Part shown: positions 36,751 to 46,293 of the stretch, one piece after another | Layout: every line of letters begins with the position of its first letter | Position numbering within the stretch: position 1 is the stretch's first letter | Assembly (NCBI RefSeq): GCF_002205635.1 | Contig: NZ_NISJ01000008.1 | Coordinates: 25,001 to 89,000, forward strand | From: Sphingopyxis witflariensis | GTDB taxonomy: Bacteria; Pseudomonadota; Alphaproteobacteria; Sphingomonadales; Sphingomonadaceae | DNA: 64,000 nucleotides | Reading direction: 5' to 3' | Position numbers and translations under genes: made by a program | Notes under the pieces: model-generated | Databases searched by the model: none | What the model saw: only the letters and a program-made list of their open reading frames with translations | What the model was told of the DNA's origin: nothing

Positions 36751-37413
36751 TTAGTCCGGGTCGGGCCGCCCGGGCACTTCCAGCGCCGCACGGATCGCGG
36801 GCAGCATCCAGCGGCTGATCTTGCCGACGTCGAGCGTCGGGTCGAGCCGCAACTGTGTCGCGACCCCCAGCTGAAAGCTGCCGATCGACAGCGCTGCGGT
36901 CTCGGGGTCGACATCCGTGCGGATGATGCCGGACTTTTGTCCGCGCTCGATCATCAGGACGAGTGCCTTTTTGACCTTCTGATGCGCCTCGACAAAGGCG
37001 GGCTGAGTCGGCGCCTTGTTCGCGATCGTCGCAGCGAGAAGCACGAAATAGGACAGGCTGAGATGATCGACCGCAATCTCTTCGAGAAAGGTCCGTACAT
37101 AGGCAATGACCTCGTCGAGCGGATTGCCGGCCGCATCCCTGCCCTCGGCATATCGGGAATCCAGGCGCGCGTTCAGATAATCGACGACGGCCAGAACCAT
37201 CCCGTCCTTCGAACCGAATTTCTGGCTCGCTAGCCCGCGGGAGAAGCCCGAAACTTCACCGATCCGGTCGAAGGTCAAGGCAGAATAGCCTTCTTCGACC
37301 AGCACAAGCGCCGCCGCACTGAGAAGCTTCAGCTCCGATGCGCTGCTCCGATCCGCCTGCGACCGGCGCTCGCGTCTTGTCCCTGCCCTGATCATCGGAG
37401 CCGCTTTAGACAA
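36751..37413 (-). CDS. TetR/AcrR family transcriptional regulator
   Basis: The 220-residue protein has an N-terminal TetR helix-turn-helix (LLSAAALVLVEEGYSALTFD, then GEVSGFSRGLASQKFGSKDGM) and a helical ligand-binding part. It lies 154 bases upstream of the TonB receptor gene in the same direction, so it is the probable local repressor of the uptake and oxidation genes. Its ligand is likely an acyl-CoA or the hydrophobic substrate (inference). Confidence 0.9.
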   Translation of the reverse strand: MSKAAPMIRAGTRRERRSQADRSSASELKLLSAAALVLVEEGYSALTFDRIGEVSGFSRGLASQKFGSKDGMVLAVVDYLNARLDSRYAEGRDAAGNPLDEVIAYVRTFLEEIAVDHLSLSYFVLLAATIANKAPTQPAFVEAHQKVKKALVLMIERGQKSGIIRTDVDPETAALSIGSFQLGVATQLRLDPTLDVGKISRWMLPAIRAALEVPGRPDPD

Positions 37414-37800
37414 TCTTGCCCCGCAACTGGCAAATATTTTGTCGCTTCTTCCCAGAGCAGTGCTTCAGGCCCGCACGAAGCTCGCCGCCGACGCTGCGGT
37501 CAACGGTTTCGAGCGAGCACGTGCCCCTTGACGAGCAGGCGGAATTCCTCGGTTTCGACGGTTAGTTCCAGCGAAAATGAACAGCTTGAGCTGGCCGTGA
37601 GCCGTCTGTCGGGTCTTGGATGACAAGTCTGAAAAGCGGACGTCGCTCGTCCTGCGCATTTGTTTCGACCTATAATCATGAATAGGAGGGGGAACCTGCG
37701 ACCCAAGCGAAAAAAGTTTGATGTAAATATAAGAAGAGGCCGAGGCACATTGATTGCCTCGACCTCACACCGCGTGATCGTTTCTGACCGGGTCGCTAAA
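37414..37800. other. Non-coding gap between TetR and autotransporter genes
   Basis: No convincing gene is seen in this 387-bp stretch. It contains the TetR promoter region on the right-hand side of that gene and the terminator of the autotransporter gene at 37731-37766. Confidence 0.6.
37731..37766 (-). terminator. Intrinsic terminator of the autotransporter gene
   Basis: On the minus strand GAGGTCGAGGCA and TGCCTCGGCCTC pair as a stem with a 7-base loop and are followed by TTCTTATATTT. It lies 35 bases past the stop codon of the autotransporter gene. Confidence 0.75.
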
Positions 37801-40800
37801 TCAGAAGGCGAACCGCGCGGTTACTCTTGCGCCATGGCTATTGCGATCCGATGCCAGAGTGCCGGTATAAGCGGCACCCAAACGGAGGGATCCGGTGGTG
37901 AGTTCGAACCCGGCATCGATCTCGGCCGAATTTTTCGGGATCGCCGAGCCAAGGACATCAAACGTCGGCCCTCCCGCTACAAAGCGCGACACGATCGCGG
38001 GACTGCGATCGTCAAGCGCACGGTTCCAGGCGGCCGACACATAGGGCTGGAATCCTGGCTCGCCGGCGTTGAGCTGCACGCGCCCGCCGAGGCTGAGGAA
38101 GATTGTCTTTTGATCGGCCTTCCCGACCGTCAACGCCGCGCTGCCGCCCGCTTCGGTAAAGGCATCGCTGCCCGTATCGACATGCGCAACCCGGGCGAAG
38201 GGCGTGACCGCCATCTTGCCCGCGACGATCTCGTAACCGATCTCGCCGAATATCTGCAGCGTGTCGGCGTCGCGCTTTGAGGTCAGCGTTTGCGCCAGCG
38301 GCGCAACGCTGACCGAACGGGTGGTGTCGATGTCGTGCCAAGCATAGCTGACGCCGATCGTACCGCGAACTCCGCCCGGACCTCCATAGGTGGCGTGGGC
38401 TGCGAGATATTTGCTTTCGACATCGGCCCGGTCGTTGCGCGCGCCGAAGTGGAAGTCCGATCCGCCGATGCCCGCCGAAAGCGCTGCAGCGAAACCATTC
38501 CCGCCAAAGCCGACGCCGGCTATGAGGCCCTTATGACCCGTATCCATGGCGAAATTGTCCGTATTGGCATCGAAATCGCCCCAGCCGCCAAAGGCGGATC
38601 CCCAGACGAAGGCCCCGCCTTCCTCCGGCGCCTGCATCCCCATCAGGCTGTTACGAAGATGGCGGCTGTCGTCGGTCAGGCCGCCGATCGCGCTTGCGAG
38701 GATTTCGCCCGACAGATTATCAAAGCTCATCTGTGCCGTCGCGGCATTCTGGACCAAGACCGCTTCGTATAGCGGATTGTCGATCCCCAACGCCTGGACC
38801 GCACCGGCGACGCCGATCTGGTTAAAGCCGACCGCAACGTCCGCAAAATCGATATCATTGCGATAGAGCGACAGCGTCACCGAATTGGGGCTGTAGCGCA
38901 GCAGCGGATCAAGGAAAGCAAGATCGGTCGTCACCGAACCGAAGGTTCCGGTGATGCCGCTCGCCCCCGTCAGGATCACATAGTCGGTCCGCGGGTTGTA
39001 ATTGCCATCCTCGGCGAGGACGGCGACATTCGCGGTGCTTGCGATCGCCACGGCGCCGGTTGCATCAAGCCGATCGGCCGCGCCCGCGGCGTTGACTTCG
39101 ACTTCGTAAGTTGAACCGGCGGCGAAGGCGAGGTCGCCGTTTACCGTCAGTTGGCCGATGGAGTTGCCCGGCGCGAGTGTACCGCCGTTGCCCACTATGG
39201 TCGAGCCGACCGTTCCGTTACCGCCAAGAGTGCCGCCGCCGTTGACCGTGACCGGCGACGCGATCGACCCGTTGACCGCCAGCGTCCCGCCATTGACTGA
39301 CGTCGGCCCGGTATAGCTGCTGTCGCCCGTCAGGTTGAGCGTACCGTCGCCGTCCTTCACCAAACTGCCCGTGCCCGAGATGTCACCGCCAAATTCGGTG
39401 TCGTCGCCCTGATCGACCGTCAGTTCGCTGTCCCCGATGACGACGCTGGAACCCGCGTCACCTTCCAGACCGCCAATTGTCTGGTTGTTGCCGGTGATGT
39501 CGAGCGTGCCGCCAGCGCCAAGGTCAAAGTCGGTTTCGGGGTCAATGATCCCGCCGATGCGCACCGCGCCGCCGAGAATGTTCGTCACGCCCTGGAAGGC
39601 ATAATCGCCCATGAAGGTCAGAACGCTGTCGCCCATCTTGTCGAGGACGCCGTTGCCAGAAAAGGCGCCAAGGAAGTCATAATCGTCCGACCGATTGAAG
39701 ACGAACCGGCCGTCGTTGACGACGTTGCCCGCGAAGCTGCCCTCGGCTCCGCCGGCACCCAGCTGGAAGAAACCGGCGCCTTCGGTCTTCACATCGCCCT
39801 GAAGAAGGCCGGTGAGCACAAGCCCGCCGTTCGAAATGATCGTTCCGCCGGTATGGGCGACATTGGCCGTATCAACCGTGAACACCGCATCGCCGATCAA
39901 TTGCAATTGCCCGGTTCCGTCGATCGTCAGATCATCAAGCGCAGAGACGGTTTCATCTGTACCGAAGTTGAGAATAAGCAGGCCGTTGGTCCGGGCCGTC
40001 GGGGTGAGGATCGGGGATGAAGGGCCGTCTTCGCCAAGATCGGCCTCGTTGACCTGTAACGCACCGCCTTCGCCGATGGTCACATTGCCAAATTCGCCCA
40101 CGAAACCCGACGTCGACCAATAGCCCGCGGTGACATTGAGCTGTTCGAAGCCGGTGGATGCAGTGAGCCGCTGCGCTTCGGTGAGCTCGAGGATGTCGCC
40201 AGAGAGCGTCAGCGTATCGACCCCGTCGCCCGCATCAATGGCGCCAGTGATTGCACTGCCAGTACGCAGCGTCACGCCGTCGTCGAACGCTCCAAGCTGA
40301 ACCGCGATGCCCGATCCGCCGGACAGGGTGCCCGAATTGTCGAGACTGGTCTGGGTCAGCGAGGTGAACGCAGCGCCGCTTTCTCCCGAAATCGTGCCGC
40401 TGTTCACCAATGTCACCGAACCGCCCGCGTTGCTTTCCACGCCGGTCATCCCGCCAGCGATGGTGCCGCTGTTGGTGAGCGCCATTGTGCCATCGGTGCC
40501 GTGGCCGAGACCGATTGTCGCGCCGCTGATCGTTCCGCTGTTGTTGACGACGACCGATCCCAACCCCGCGTTGAACTGGGCACCAGCCCCGGCGACGCTA
40601 CTGATCGTGCCACTGTTGATGAGCGCCCCGGTCAACCCGGCGTTTTCGCCATCGAACTGGCTCTGAATGACGATGCCGCTAAGCCCGCCGCCGATCGTCC
40701 CGGCATTCTCCACGCCGCCGCCGCCCGACAGGATAATGCCGAAACGTGCGCCGTCGATCGTGCCGCCCGCGCTGTTCGCTACCGATGCGGCAAAGTCGTC

Positions 40801-43680
40801 GACCTCCTGTCCTTCGGCGCGGAACATCGAGATGCCGTCCGCCAAAGGCGAACCGCCGCCCGATATCGCGCCACTGTTGGTGACACTGCCACCGCCAATC
40901 AGGCGCGCACCGTCGTTGCTTTCGCCAGCAATCGTACCGCTGTTGGTGACCGTCGTACCGGCGGCCTGAAACACCAGTTCTCCGGTCGTCTCATCGAACA
41001 CATAGGCTGTGGTGATCCCCGCACCGGCACCCGTGATCGTGCCGCTGTTGGTTACGCTCGATCCGCCGGTGCCGATGGTAATTCCCGCGTCCGGAGGCCC
41101 ATCGAAGCCGTCATAAGCTCCTTCACCGCGAATGATGCCCGCGTTGTCGACCGTCAGCGCTCCCGTTGCATAGGAATAGATGCCCGACGTGCCGCCGGCG
41201 ATCACGCCGCCCGCAGCGTTAGTGATCGTCAGATCGGCACGCGACCCGTGCGCGACGCCGACACCGAATTCGCTGCTGATCGTCCCGCTGTTGTCCAGCG
41301 TCGCGGTCGACATATCGCTGCCGAAGCCGACGCCATAGCCGTCGCCCGAGCTGCCGCCGAGGTTGCCGGTGCCGCGGATTGTGCCGCTGTTTGCAACGTT
41401 GGCGGTCAACCCGCTGCGGTCTTCGTCCGGGTCGTTATCCAGTGCGGTGCCCTGAATGAAGATGCCACCGACGACGCCCTGAATGTCGCCCGCATTGATA
41501 ACGTCGCCGCCGCCCGAGAGGGCGATGCCGAAACGGCTGCCGCTGATTTCGCCGCTACCTTCGTTGGTGACGAGCGCGCTGTAATCCTCATTCGCCTGTT
41601 CGCTATAGGCGAACATCGACACACCGTCGGTGAAATCGCCAGTCAGGCCGCGAATTTCACCACTGTTGACGATGCTGCCGCCGCCGATCAGGCGAACGCC
41701 ATCATCATTTTCGCCGATGATCGTTCCGGTGTTGACGACTGCGGTATCGACCGCCCGCCCTTCGAGCAGGCCTGTCGCGGCGTTGAAATGGTTGGCGGTT
41801 GTGATGCCCAGGCGATTGCCCGAGATGGTCCCGCTGTTCGTCACCGAACTGCCGCCGTCAGTGATGGTGACGCCCGCGTCGGGCGCCGCGTTGAAGCCCT
41901 GGTTGGTGCCGTTGCCGCGTATCGTCCCGGCGTTGGTCAACGTGAGCGACCCGAGCACGGTTTCAATCCCCGAAGCCGCGCCAACGATCATGCCGCCTTC
42001 GGCATTGCCGATCGTGATTGCGGTGGCGCTCGTCATATTCGCATGGATGCCGTCGCTGGCGCCGCCGCGAATTTCGCCGCTGTTCGCAACCGAAAAAGTG
42101 TCGAACAGGCCAAAGCCGACGATGCCTTCGCCACCCACTCCCGCGCCGCCATTACCGCCGACGATTGTGCCATTGTTGAGGATCGTGCCGCTGACCGGCG
42201 TCCCGCCAAGCCCGTTCTGGACCAAGACGCCCGCGCCGCCGCCCTGGATGGCGCCAGCGTTTTCGATCGTGCCACCCGACGAGAAGGCGACCCCGGCGCG
42301 AACACCGTTGATCGTTCCTTCGGCGGTGTTGGTGACTGCGGCGGTGAAGGTCGCAAGATCCTGTGTCTCCAGCGCAACCATCGCGACGCCGTCCGACTGG
42401 GCATTTTGCTGGCCGCTGATCGTCCCGCTGTTGGTGACGTTGCCGCCACCCTGCAGCCGGACGCCGTCATTGTTGAGGCCGATGATCGATCCGCTGTTCG
42501 TGATGGTCGTATTGACCGAACGGTCCTCGAAAACGCCGGGAGTCGGCTGGAACGGGTTGGTGGTAATGCCGAAAGTGCCCCCCTGGATCGTCCCGCTGTT
42601 ATCGATCACCGCATCGGCAGTCGTTATGTTGATGCCGGCCTGCGCATTGCTGCGGATCAAACCCTGATTGTCGACCGTCAGCGTGCCGGCATTCGACGCG
42701 ATGCCGGGACCATTGCCGATGATCTGGCCGTCCACGCCATTGTTGATCACCAGGTCGCCGCTGTTGAGTCCGATGATGCCGGTCTGCTGCCCCGAAATCA
42801 TCCCGCTGTTGTTAATGATCGCGGTCGCCAGCTGTTGATTTGCGAGCAGGCCCAGAAAGCCCGAAATCGTACCGCTGTTGTTGAGCGTTGCGGTACGATT
42901 GGGCTGGTTGGTATTGGCGGTCAGAATGACGCCAAAGGGCGAAACATTCGGCGTAGCGGGATTGAAAGTACCGGTGCTGCGAATGATCCCGTCATTGTCG
43001 ATCGTCCCGCCGCCCGACAACAGGACGCCAAACAACTGCCCCTCGATAAGCCCGGTTTCGGTGTTGGTAATTGTACCGACCCCAGTCGCGGTGGCGCTCG
43101 TCGCTTCGGGGAACTCGGCAATGACCACGCCAATCGCTTGTGCGCCGTTGCCGATGTTGCCGTTTAATCCCTGGATCGTGCCACTGTTCACGAGATCGCC
43201 GCCGCCGATCAAAGCAACGCCGCTGCCGGCATCGCCGCGGATCAGGCCCGTATTGATGACGGTCGTGCCCGCAGCCCGCGCTTCGGGCGGCAGTTCATCC
43301 CCATTTTCGTCTTCGCTAAAGAAATAGGCTGTCGTGACGCCGTTGGAGCCGCCCGAAATAGTGCCGCCGTTGGTGATGCTCGAACCCGGTTGCGCAATGA
43401 CAATGCCACCGCTGGGACGGTTCTGGATGCTGCCGAAATTGGTGCCATTGCCGCGGATTGTACCGGCGTTCTCAACCTCGACCGGACCGTTGTCGCCATA
43501 AACGCCGATGTCGTTGCCTTCGACCACCTCGCCATCTGCAACGACGACTTCCAGCAGTTCGGGCTGGTCGTTGTGGATGCCGAAAGTCTCCTGCGCAGCC
43601 AGCGGCGACGTGATGTGAACGAACGACAAGCCGACAATCGCACTCGTCGTCAGCAGGCGGGATTTCGAAATAGGCGACAT
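37801..43680 (-). CDS. Large autotransporter (type Va) with repetitive beta-helix passenger
   Basis: The 1,959-residue protein has a signal peptide (residues 1-30, ending PLAAQ), a passenger of about 1,500 residues, PATR/autotransporter-associated repeats (GTLAPGNSIGQLTVNGDL), and a C-terminal beta-barrel ending in ARFAF. The passenger is built of Gly/Asn/Ser/Thr-rich rungs; the exact string NSGTI occurs 13 times. Four larger units of about 256 residues are recognisable by the anchor G[IV]TT near residues 114, 371, 625 and 888, each followed by a variable loop. Such proteins are secreted to the cell surface and act in adhesion or biofilm. A purine-rich ribosome site precedes the ATG, and the gene ends in its own terminator. 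Confidence 0.93.
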   Translation of the reverse strand: MSPISKSRLLTTSAIVGLSFVHITSPLAAQETFGIHNDQPELLEVVVADGEVVEGNDIGVYGDNGPVEVENAGTIRGNGTNFGSIQNRPSGGIVIAQPGSSITNGGTISGGSNGVTTAYFFSEDENGDELPPEARAAGTTVINTGLIRGDAGSGVALIGGGDLVNSGTIQGLNGNIGNGAQAIGVVIAEFPEATSATATGVGTITNTETGLIEGQLFGVLLSGGGTIDNDGIIRSTGTFNPATPNVSPFGVILTANTNQPNRTATLNNSGTISGFLGLLANQQLATAIINNSGMISGQQTGIIGLNSGDLVINNGVDGQIIGNGPGIASNAGTLTVDNQGLIRSNAQAGINITTADAVIDNSGTIQGGTFGITTNPFQPTPGVFEDRSVNTTITNSGSIIGLNNDGVRLQGGGNVTNSGTISGQQNAQSDGVAMVALETQDLATFTAAVTNTAEGTINGVRAGVAFSSGGTIENAGAIQGGGAGVLVQNGLGGTPVSGTILNNGTIVGGNGGAGVGGEGIVGFGLFDTFSVANSGEIRGGASDGIHANMTSATAITIGNAEGGMIVGAASGIETVLGSLTLTNAGTIRGNGTNQGFNAAPDAGVTITDGGSSVTNSGTISGNRLGITTANHFNAATGLLEGRAVDTAVVNTGTIIGENDDGVRLIGGGSIVNSGEIRGLTGDFTDGVSMFAYSEQANEDYSALVTNEGSGEISGSRFGIALSGGGDVINAGDIQGVVGGIFIQGTALDNDPDEDRSGLTANVANSGTIRGTGNLGGSSGDGYGVGFGSDMSTATLDNSGTISSEFGVGVAHGSRADLTITNAAGGVIAGGTSGIYSYATGALTVDNAGIIRGEGAYDGFDGPPDAGITIGTGGSSVTNSGTITGAGAGITTAYVFDETTGELVFQAAGTTVTNSGTIAGESNDGARLIGGGSVTNSGAISGGGSPLADGISMFRAEGQEVDDFAASVANSAGGTIDGARFGIILSGGGGVENAGTIGGGLSGIVIQSQFDGENAGLTGALINSGTISSVAGAGAQFNAGLGSVVVNNSGTISGATIGLGHGTDGTMALTNSGTIAGGMTGVESNAGGSVTLVNSGTISGESGAAFTSLTQTSLDNSGTLSGGSGIAVQLGAFDDGVTLRTGSAITGAIDAGDGVDTLTLSGDILELTEAQRLTASTGFEQLNVTAGYWSTSGFVGEFGNVTIGEGGALQVNEADLGEDGPSSPILTPTARTNGLLILNFGTDETVSALDDLTIDGTGQLQLIGDAVFTVDTANVAHTGGTIISNGGLVLTGLLQGDVKTEGAGFFQLGAGGAEGSFAGNVVNDGRFVFNRSDDYDFLGAFSGNGVLDKMGDSVLTFMGDYAFQGVTNILGGAVRIGGIIDPETDFDLGAGGTLDITGNNQTIGGLEGDAGSSVVIGDSELTVDQGDDTEFGGDISGTGSLVKDGDGTLNLTGDSSYTGPTSVNGGTLAVNGSIASPVTVNGGGTLGGNGTVGSTIVGNGGTLAPGNSIGQLTVNGDLAFAAGSTYEVEVNAAGAADRLDATGAVAIASTANVAVLAEDGNYNPRTDYVILTGASGITGTFGSVTTDLAFLDPLLRYSPNSVTLSLYRNDIDFADVAVGFNQIGVAGAVQALGIDNPLYEAVLVQNAATAQMSFDNLSGEILASAIGGLTDDSRHLRNSLMGMQAPEEGGAFVWGSAFGGWGDFDANTDNFAMDTGHKGLIAGVGFGGNGFAAALSAGIGGSDFHFGARNDRADVESKYLAAHATYGGPGGVRGTIGVSYAWHDIDTTRSVSVAPLAQTLTSKRDADTLQIFGEIGYEIVAGKMAVTPFARVAHVDTGSDAFTEAGGSAALTVGKADQKTIFLSLGGRVQLNAGEPGFQPYVSAAWNRALDDRSPAIVSRFVAGGPTFDVLGSAIPKNSAEIDAGFELTTGSLRLGAAYTGTLASDRNSHGARVTARFAF

Positions 43681-43971
43681 GAAATGGGACTCCCCTCGAC
43701 ATTATAAGCATGGCAAGGGGTTCGCCGGAGAGCCATTGGCTCTCCGGCTGGTCCACCCCACCTCGAAATTTGCGTCCCCCAGCTGATTGGATGATCGACA
43801 TCTTCAGCTTTGTGCCGGTTCCGTAGTTGGCGGCGCCCCCGACCGTCTACCCAATGTTGTTTGGGGTGAATTTGCGGCGGGCTGTTTGCGCCGCTCTTGC
43901 ACGAAGGTGCTTTGCGCCGTTACGATGGAATAGACACCGGGGGGTGGGGCACTAGCAATCAACAGGACCGC

Positions 43972-46293
43972 ATGATTTCAGGCGTTCGCCTGTCGAGCGC
44001 GATGGTGCTCACTGGCCTCGTAGCGAAAATGACGGGTGCCATGATGAAAAGCCTGCTTGTGTTCCTGATCCTTGCCGTCCTTGCGATCACGCGCCCTGCA
44101 TGCGCCGATGCAGCCGAGCTGCCAGTGCTGGAGTTACGCGCAGGCGAAGATGCCCCGCCGCTCGCTCCCTTCATTCGGTTCACGAAACAACATGGCGAGA
44201 CAGAGACGCCGCAATTGGAACCACTTTTGAATGGGCCGCTTGAAAACATCACGGGACCCACGATCCACTTCGGACCTCCCGGCTCAAAAACAGCCGTCTT
44301 GCTCAAAATCCGAAATGCCGGCAGCGAACAGGGAAGCTGGATCCTCACCACGGGCCGCGGTTCGCTCAAACATTTTCGTCTCTATGAAGCCGCGGGAGAA
44401 AAACTCGTGCTGCTCGTCGATGGCACGAGCTCCGAGGACGCCCGGAAAAACCTCGGGACTTATCAGGCCTTCAGCACCGAGCTGGTCCTCGACCCCACGC
44501 AGGAAAAGCTAATTCTGATCGAATTTCTCTCCGAGAATTCGACCTTCATGCCGCTCAAGATCAACTCTTACGGAAGCTTCTTCAAGGACCGCCGCGCCAA
44601 CATCGCAATGGTCTCTGGCGTCGTGGTCGGCGCGCTGACGCTGCTGCTCCTCAACTTTCTGTTCTTTTCGATCACGGGGTTTAAAGAATTTTTATGGCTG
44701 GCCATTGCGGAGGCGTTTTTCGCGTTAAACACGGTTCATTCCGAAGGCTATTTCACGATCTTCTTCCTCTATGACAAGCCGCTGGCCGGGGTGGCCGTCG
44801 AAGATTTCTTCAAATGCGGCTTTGCCGGCGCCATGGTGCAATTCGGGCGCATCTTCATCAAAACACCGATTTATTTTCCAAAAAGCGATATCCCGCTGAA
44901 AGCGCTTGTCCTGTTCGCGCTCGCCGTCATGCTGCTCCAGCCGGGACTGGCATTTTATCCACCCGAGTTCCGCTCCATTCTGCACTTGTCGGGGTGGCTC
45001 GTCGCCATCGCAGCAGCTCTCTTCCTTCCCTTCGTCGGTTTCGCGGCGATGAAACGGTTCGGTTTCCAGCTATGGCCACTCTTTGTCGGCTGGGCCAGCC
45101 TCGCGCTTTTCATTATCTATGCTGCTATCGCATCGATGGGTTTTTTCGCATGGCTGCCGGTCAACTGGCACCTGGCCGGCCCGGTCGGACTATTCGAATC
45201 GGTCATGGTCACGATCGCGCTGGGTTTGAACCTCAGGAAAATTCAGCGCGACAAGTTTGTCGCCGAAAGGAACTACGCCCGTTCGCTCGCGACGCAGCTG
45301 GAGATCAGCGAGCACGCCAAACGGCTAGCCGAAGAAAAGGCGTTCGCAATCGAAACCGTGAATAGCCAGAATGCGCTACTCCATGCCTCGGGCCATGACA
45401 GCAGACAGGTGATCCTCGCCCTCAACAGCGCCGTCGAAGCCCTGAAGCGGAAGAGGCCGTCGGGCGCCGACATCGAACTGGTCGAGATGCTTCAAAGTTC
45501 GTCGGACTATCTGAACGAAATCGTGTCAACGACGATCTCTGGCGCCAATATCGCCGCCAACGGTTCCGGCTTTGTCGCGCTCAGCAGTTTTCGAGCCCAG
45601 GCGCTCGTCGAACCGCTGTCGATGATGTTCAAGGCACCGTTCGCTGACAAGAAATTATCTCTCGACGTCCGCGTCGAGGGAGAGGTGACGCTGATAAGCG
45701 ACAGACCGTTGTTGATGCGCGCGCTCGCCCATCTTCTCAGCAACTGCTTCAAATATACTGATGTCGGTGGTGCCAGCATCACGCTTGCGCGCGAGAACGA
45801 GTGCGCCGTGATCACCATTTCCGACAGCGGCAACGGCATGCCAGCCGATGTCGCAGCTTCGCTGAACAGCAATTTAATGCCCCGTATTCGCGCAGATGAA
45901 AGCATACAGGGGACGGGTTCCGGCTTCGGATCGGCCAAACGCATCATCGAAACGCTGCAGGGATCGATTGAGATTCTTTCTTCCACGCCAGCCGGCACAA
46001 CACTTCGCATCGTGCTGCCCGCTGCTTTTACAGCCGTGACCGCCATTTCGACGGAAGATCTGCAAGCAGGACTGGCGGGGTGGATCATTCTCGACTTCGA
46101 CCGACGCGCCGACTTTGAGAGCGGATTGAAAGCCCATGATGCGGAGAAGGACAGGATCGTCGCGCTAACCTATGACGATACGACAGTCACGCGCGGCCGC
46201 TTGAGCGACCTCGTCGCCATGATGGTGGTCAAGCCCGCCTGCCGTGAACTGTTGGATCACCCCATGGTACAGGATGAATCAAAGCAGATTTAG
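43972..46293 (+). CDS. 7TM sensor histidine kinase with truncated receiver-like tail
   Basis: The protein has an N-terminal signal segment, a periplasmic 7TMR-DISMED2-like sensory domain (about residues 55-210), seven membrane helices (about 210-415), a coiled stretch, and a kinase core. The phosphoacceptor is H475 in ASGHDSRQVIL (HDxRQ type). The N box is LLSNCFKYT around N591, with ISDSGNGM and GTGSGFGSAKRI as G boxes. The last 75 residues resemble part of a receiver (WIILDFDR, IVALTYDD, VVKPACRELL) but lack a phosphoacceptor Asp region. The ATG at 43972 has AGGA just upstream; 44041 is an alternative that places the signal peptide at the start. It is divergent from the autotransporter gene, which it may control. 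Confidence 0.88.
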   Translation: MISGVRLSSAMVLTGLVAKMTGAMMKSLLVFLILAVLAITRPACADAAELPVLELRAGEDAPPLAPFIRFTKQHGETETPQLEPLLNGPLENITGPTIHFGPPGSKTAVLLKIRNAGSEQGSWILTTGRGSLKHFRLYEAAGEKLVLLVDGTSSEDARKNLGTYQAFSTELVLDPTQEKLILIEFLSENSTFMPLKINSYGSFFKDRRANIAMVSGVVVGALTLLLLNFLFFSITGFKEFLWLAIAEAFFALNTVHSEGYFTIFFLYDKPLAGVAVEDFFKCGFAGAMVQFGRIFIKTPIYFPKSDIPLKALVLFALAVMLLQPGLAFYPPEFRSILHLSGWLVAIAAALFLPFVGFAAMKRFGFQLWPLFVGWASLALFIIYAAIASMGFFAWLPVNWHLAGPVGLFESVMVTIALGLNLRKIQRDKFVAERNYARSLATQLEISEHAKRLAEEKAFAIETVNSQNALLHASGHDSRQVILALNSAVEALKRKRPSGADIELVEMLQSSSDYLNEIVSTTISGANIAANGSGFVALSSFRAQALVEPLSMMFKAPFADKKLSLDVRVEGEVTLISDRPLLMRALAHLLSNCFKYTDVGGASITLARENECAVITISDSGNGMPADVAASLNSNLMPRIRADESIQGTGSGFGSAKRIIETLQGSIEILSSTPAGTTLRIVLPAAFTAVTAISTEDLQAGLAGWIILDFDRRADFESGLKAHDAEKDRIVALTYDDTTVTRGRLSDLVAMMVVKPACRELLDHPMVQDESKQI

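Noticed and set aside
40501-43167. An 888-codon open frame on the plus strand opposite the autotransporter gene
   Set aside because: It is the complement of a GC-rich repetitive gene; its protein is Arg/Ala/Asp-rich with no domain, while the minus strand gives signal peptide, rungs and barrel.
37801-43680. CRISPR-like array suspected from regular repeats
   Set aside because: The repeats are imperfect, in frame and encode a periodic beta-helix; there are no unique spacers of equal size and no cas genes.
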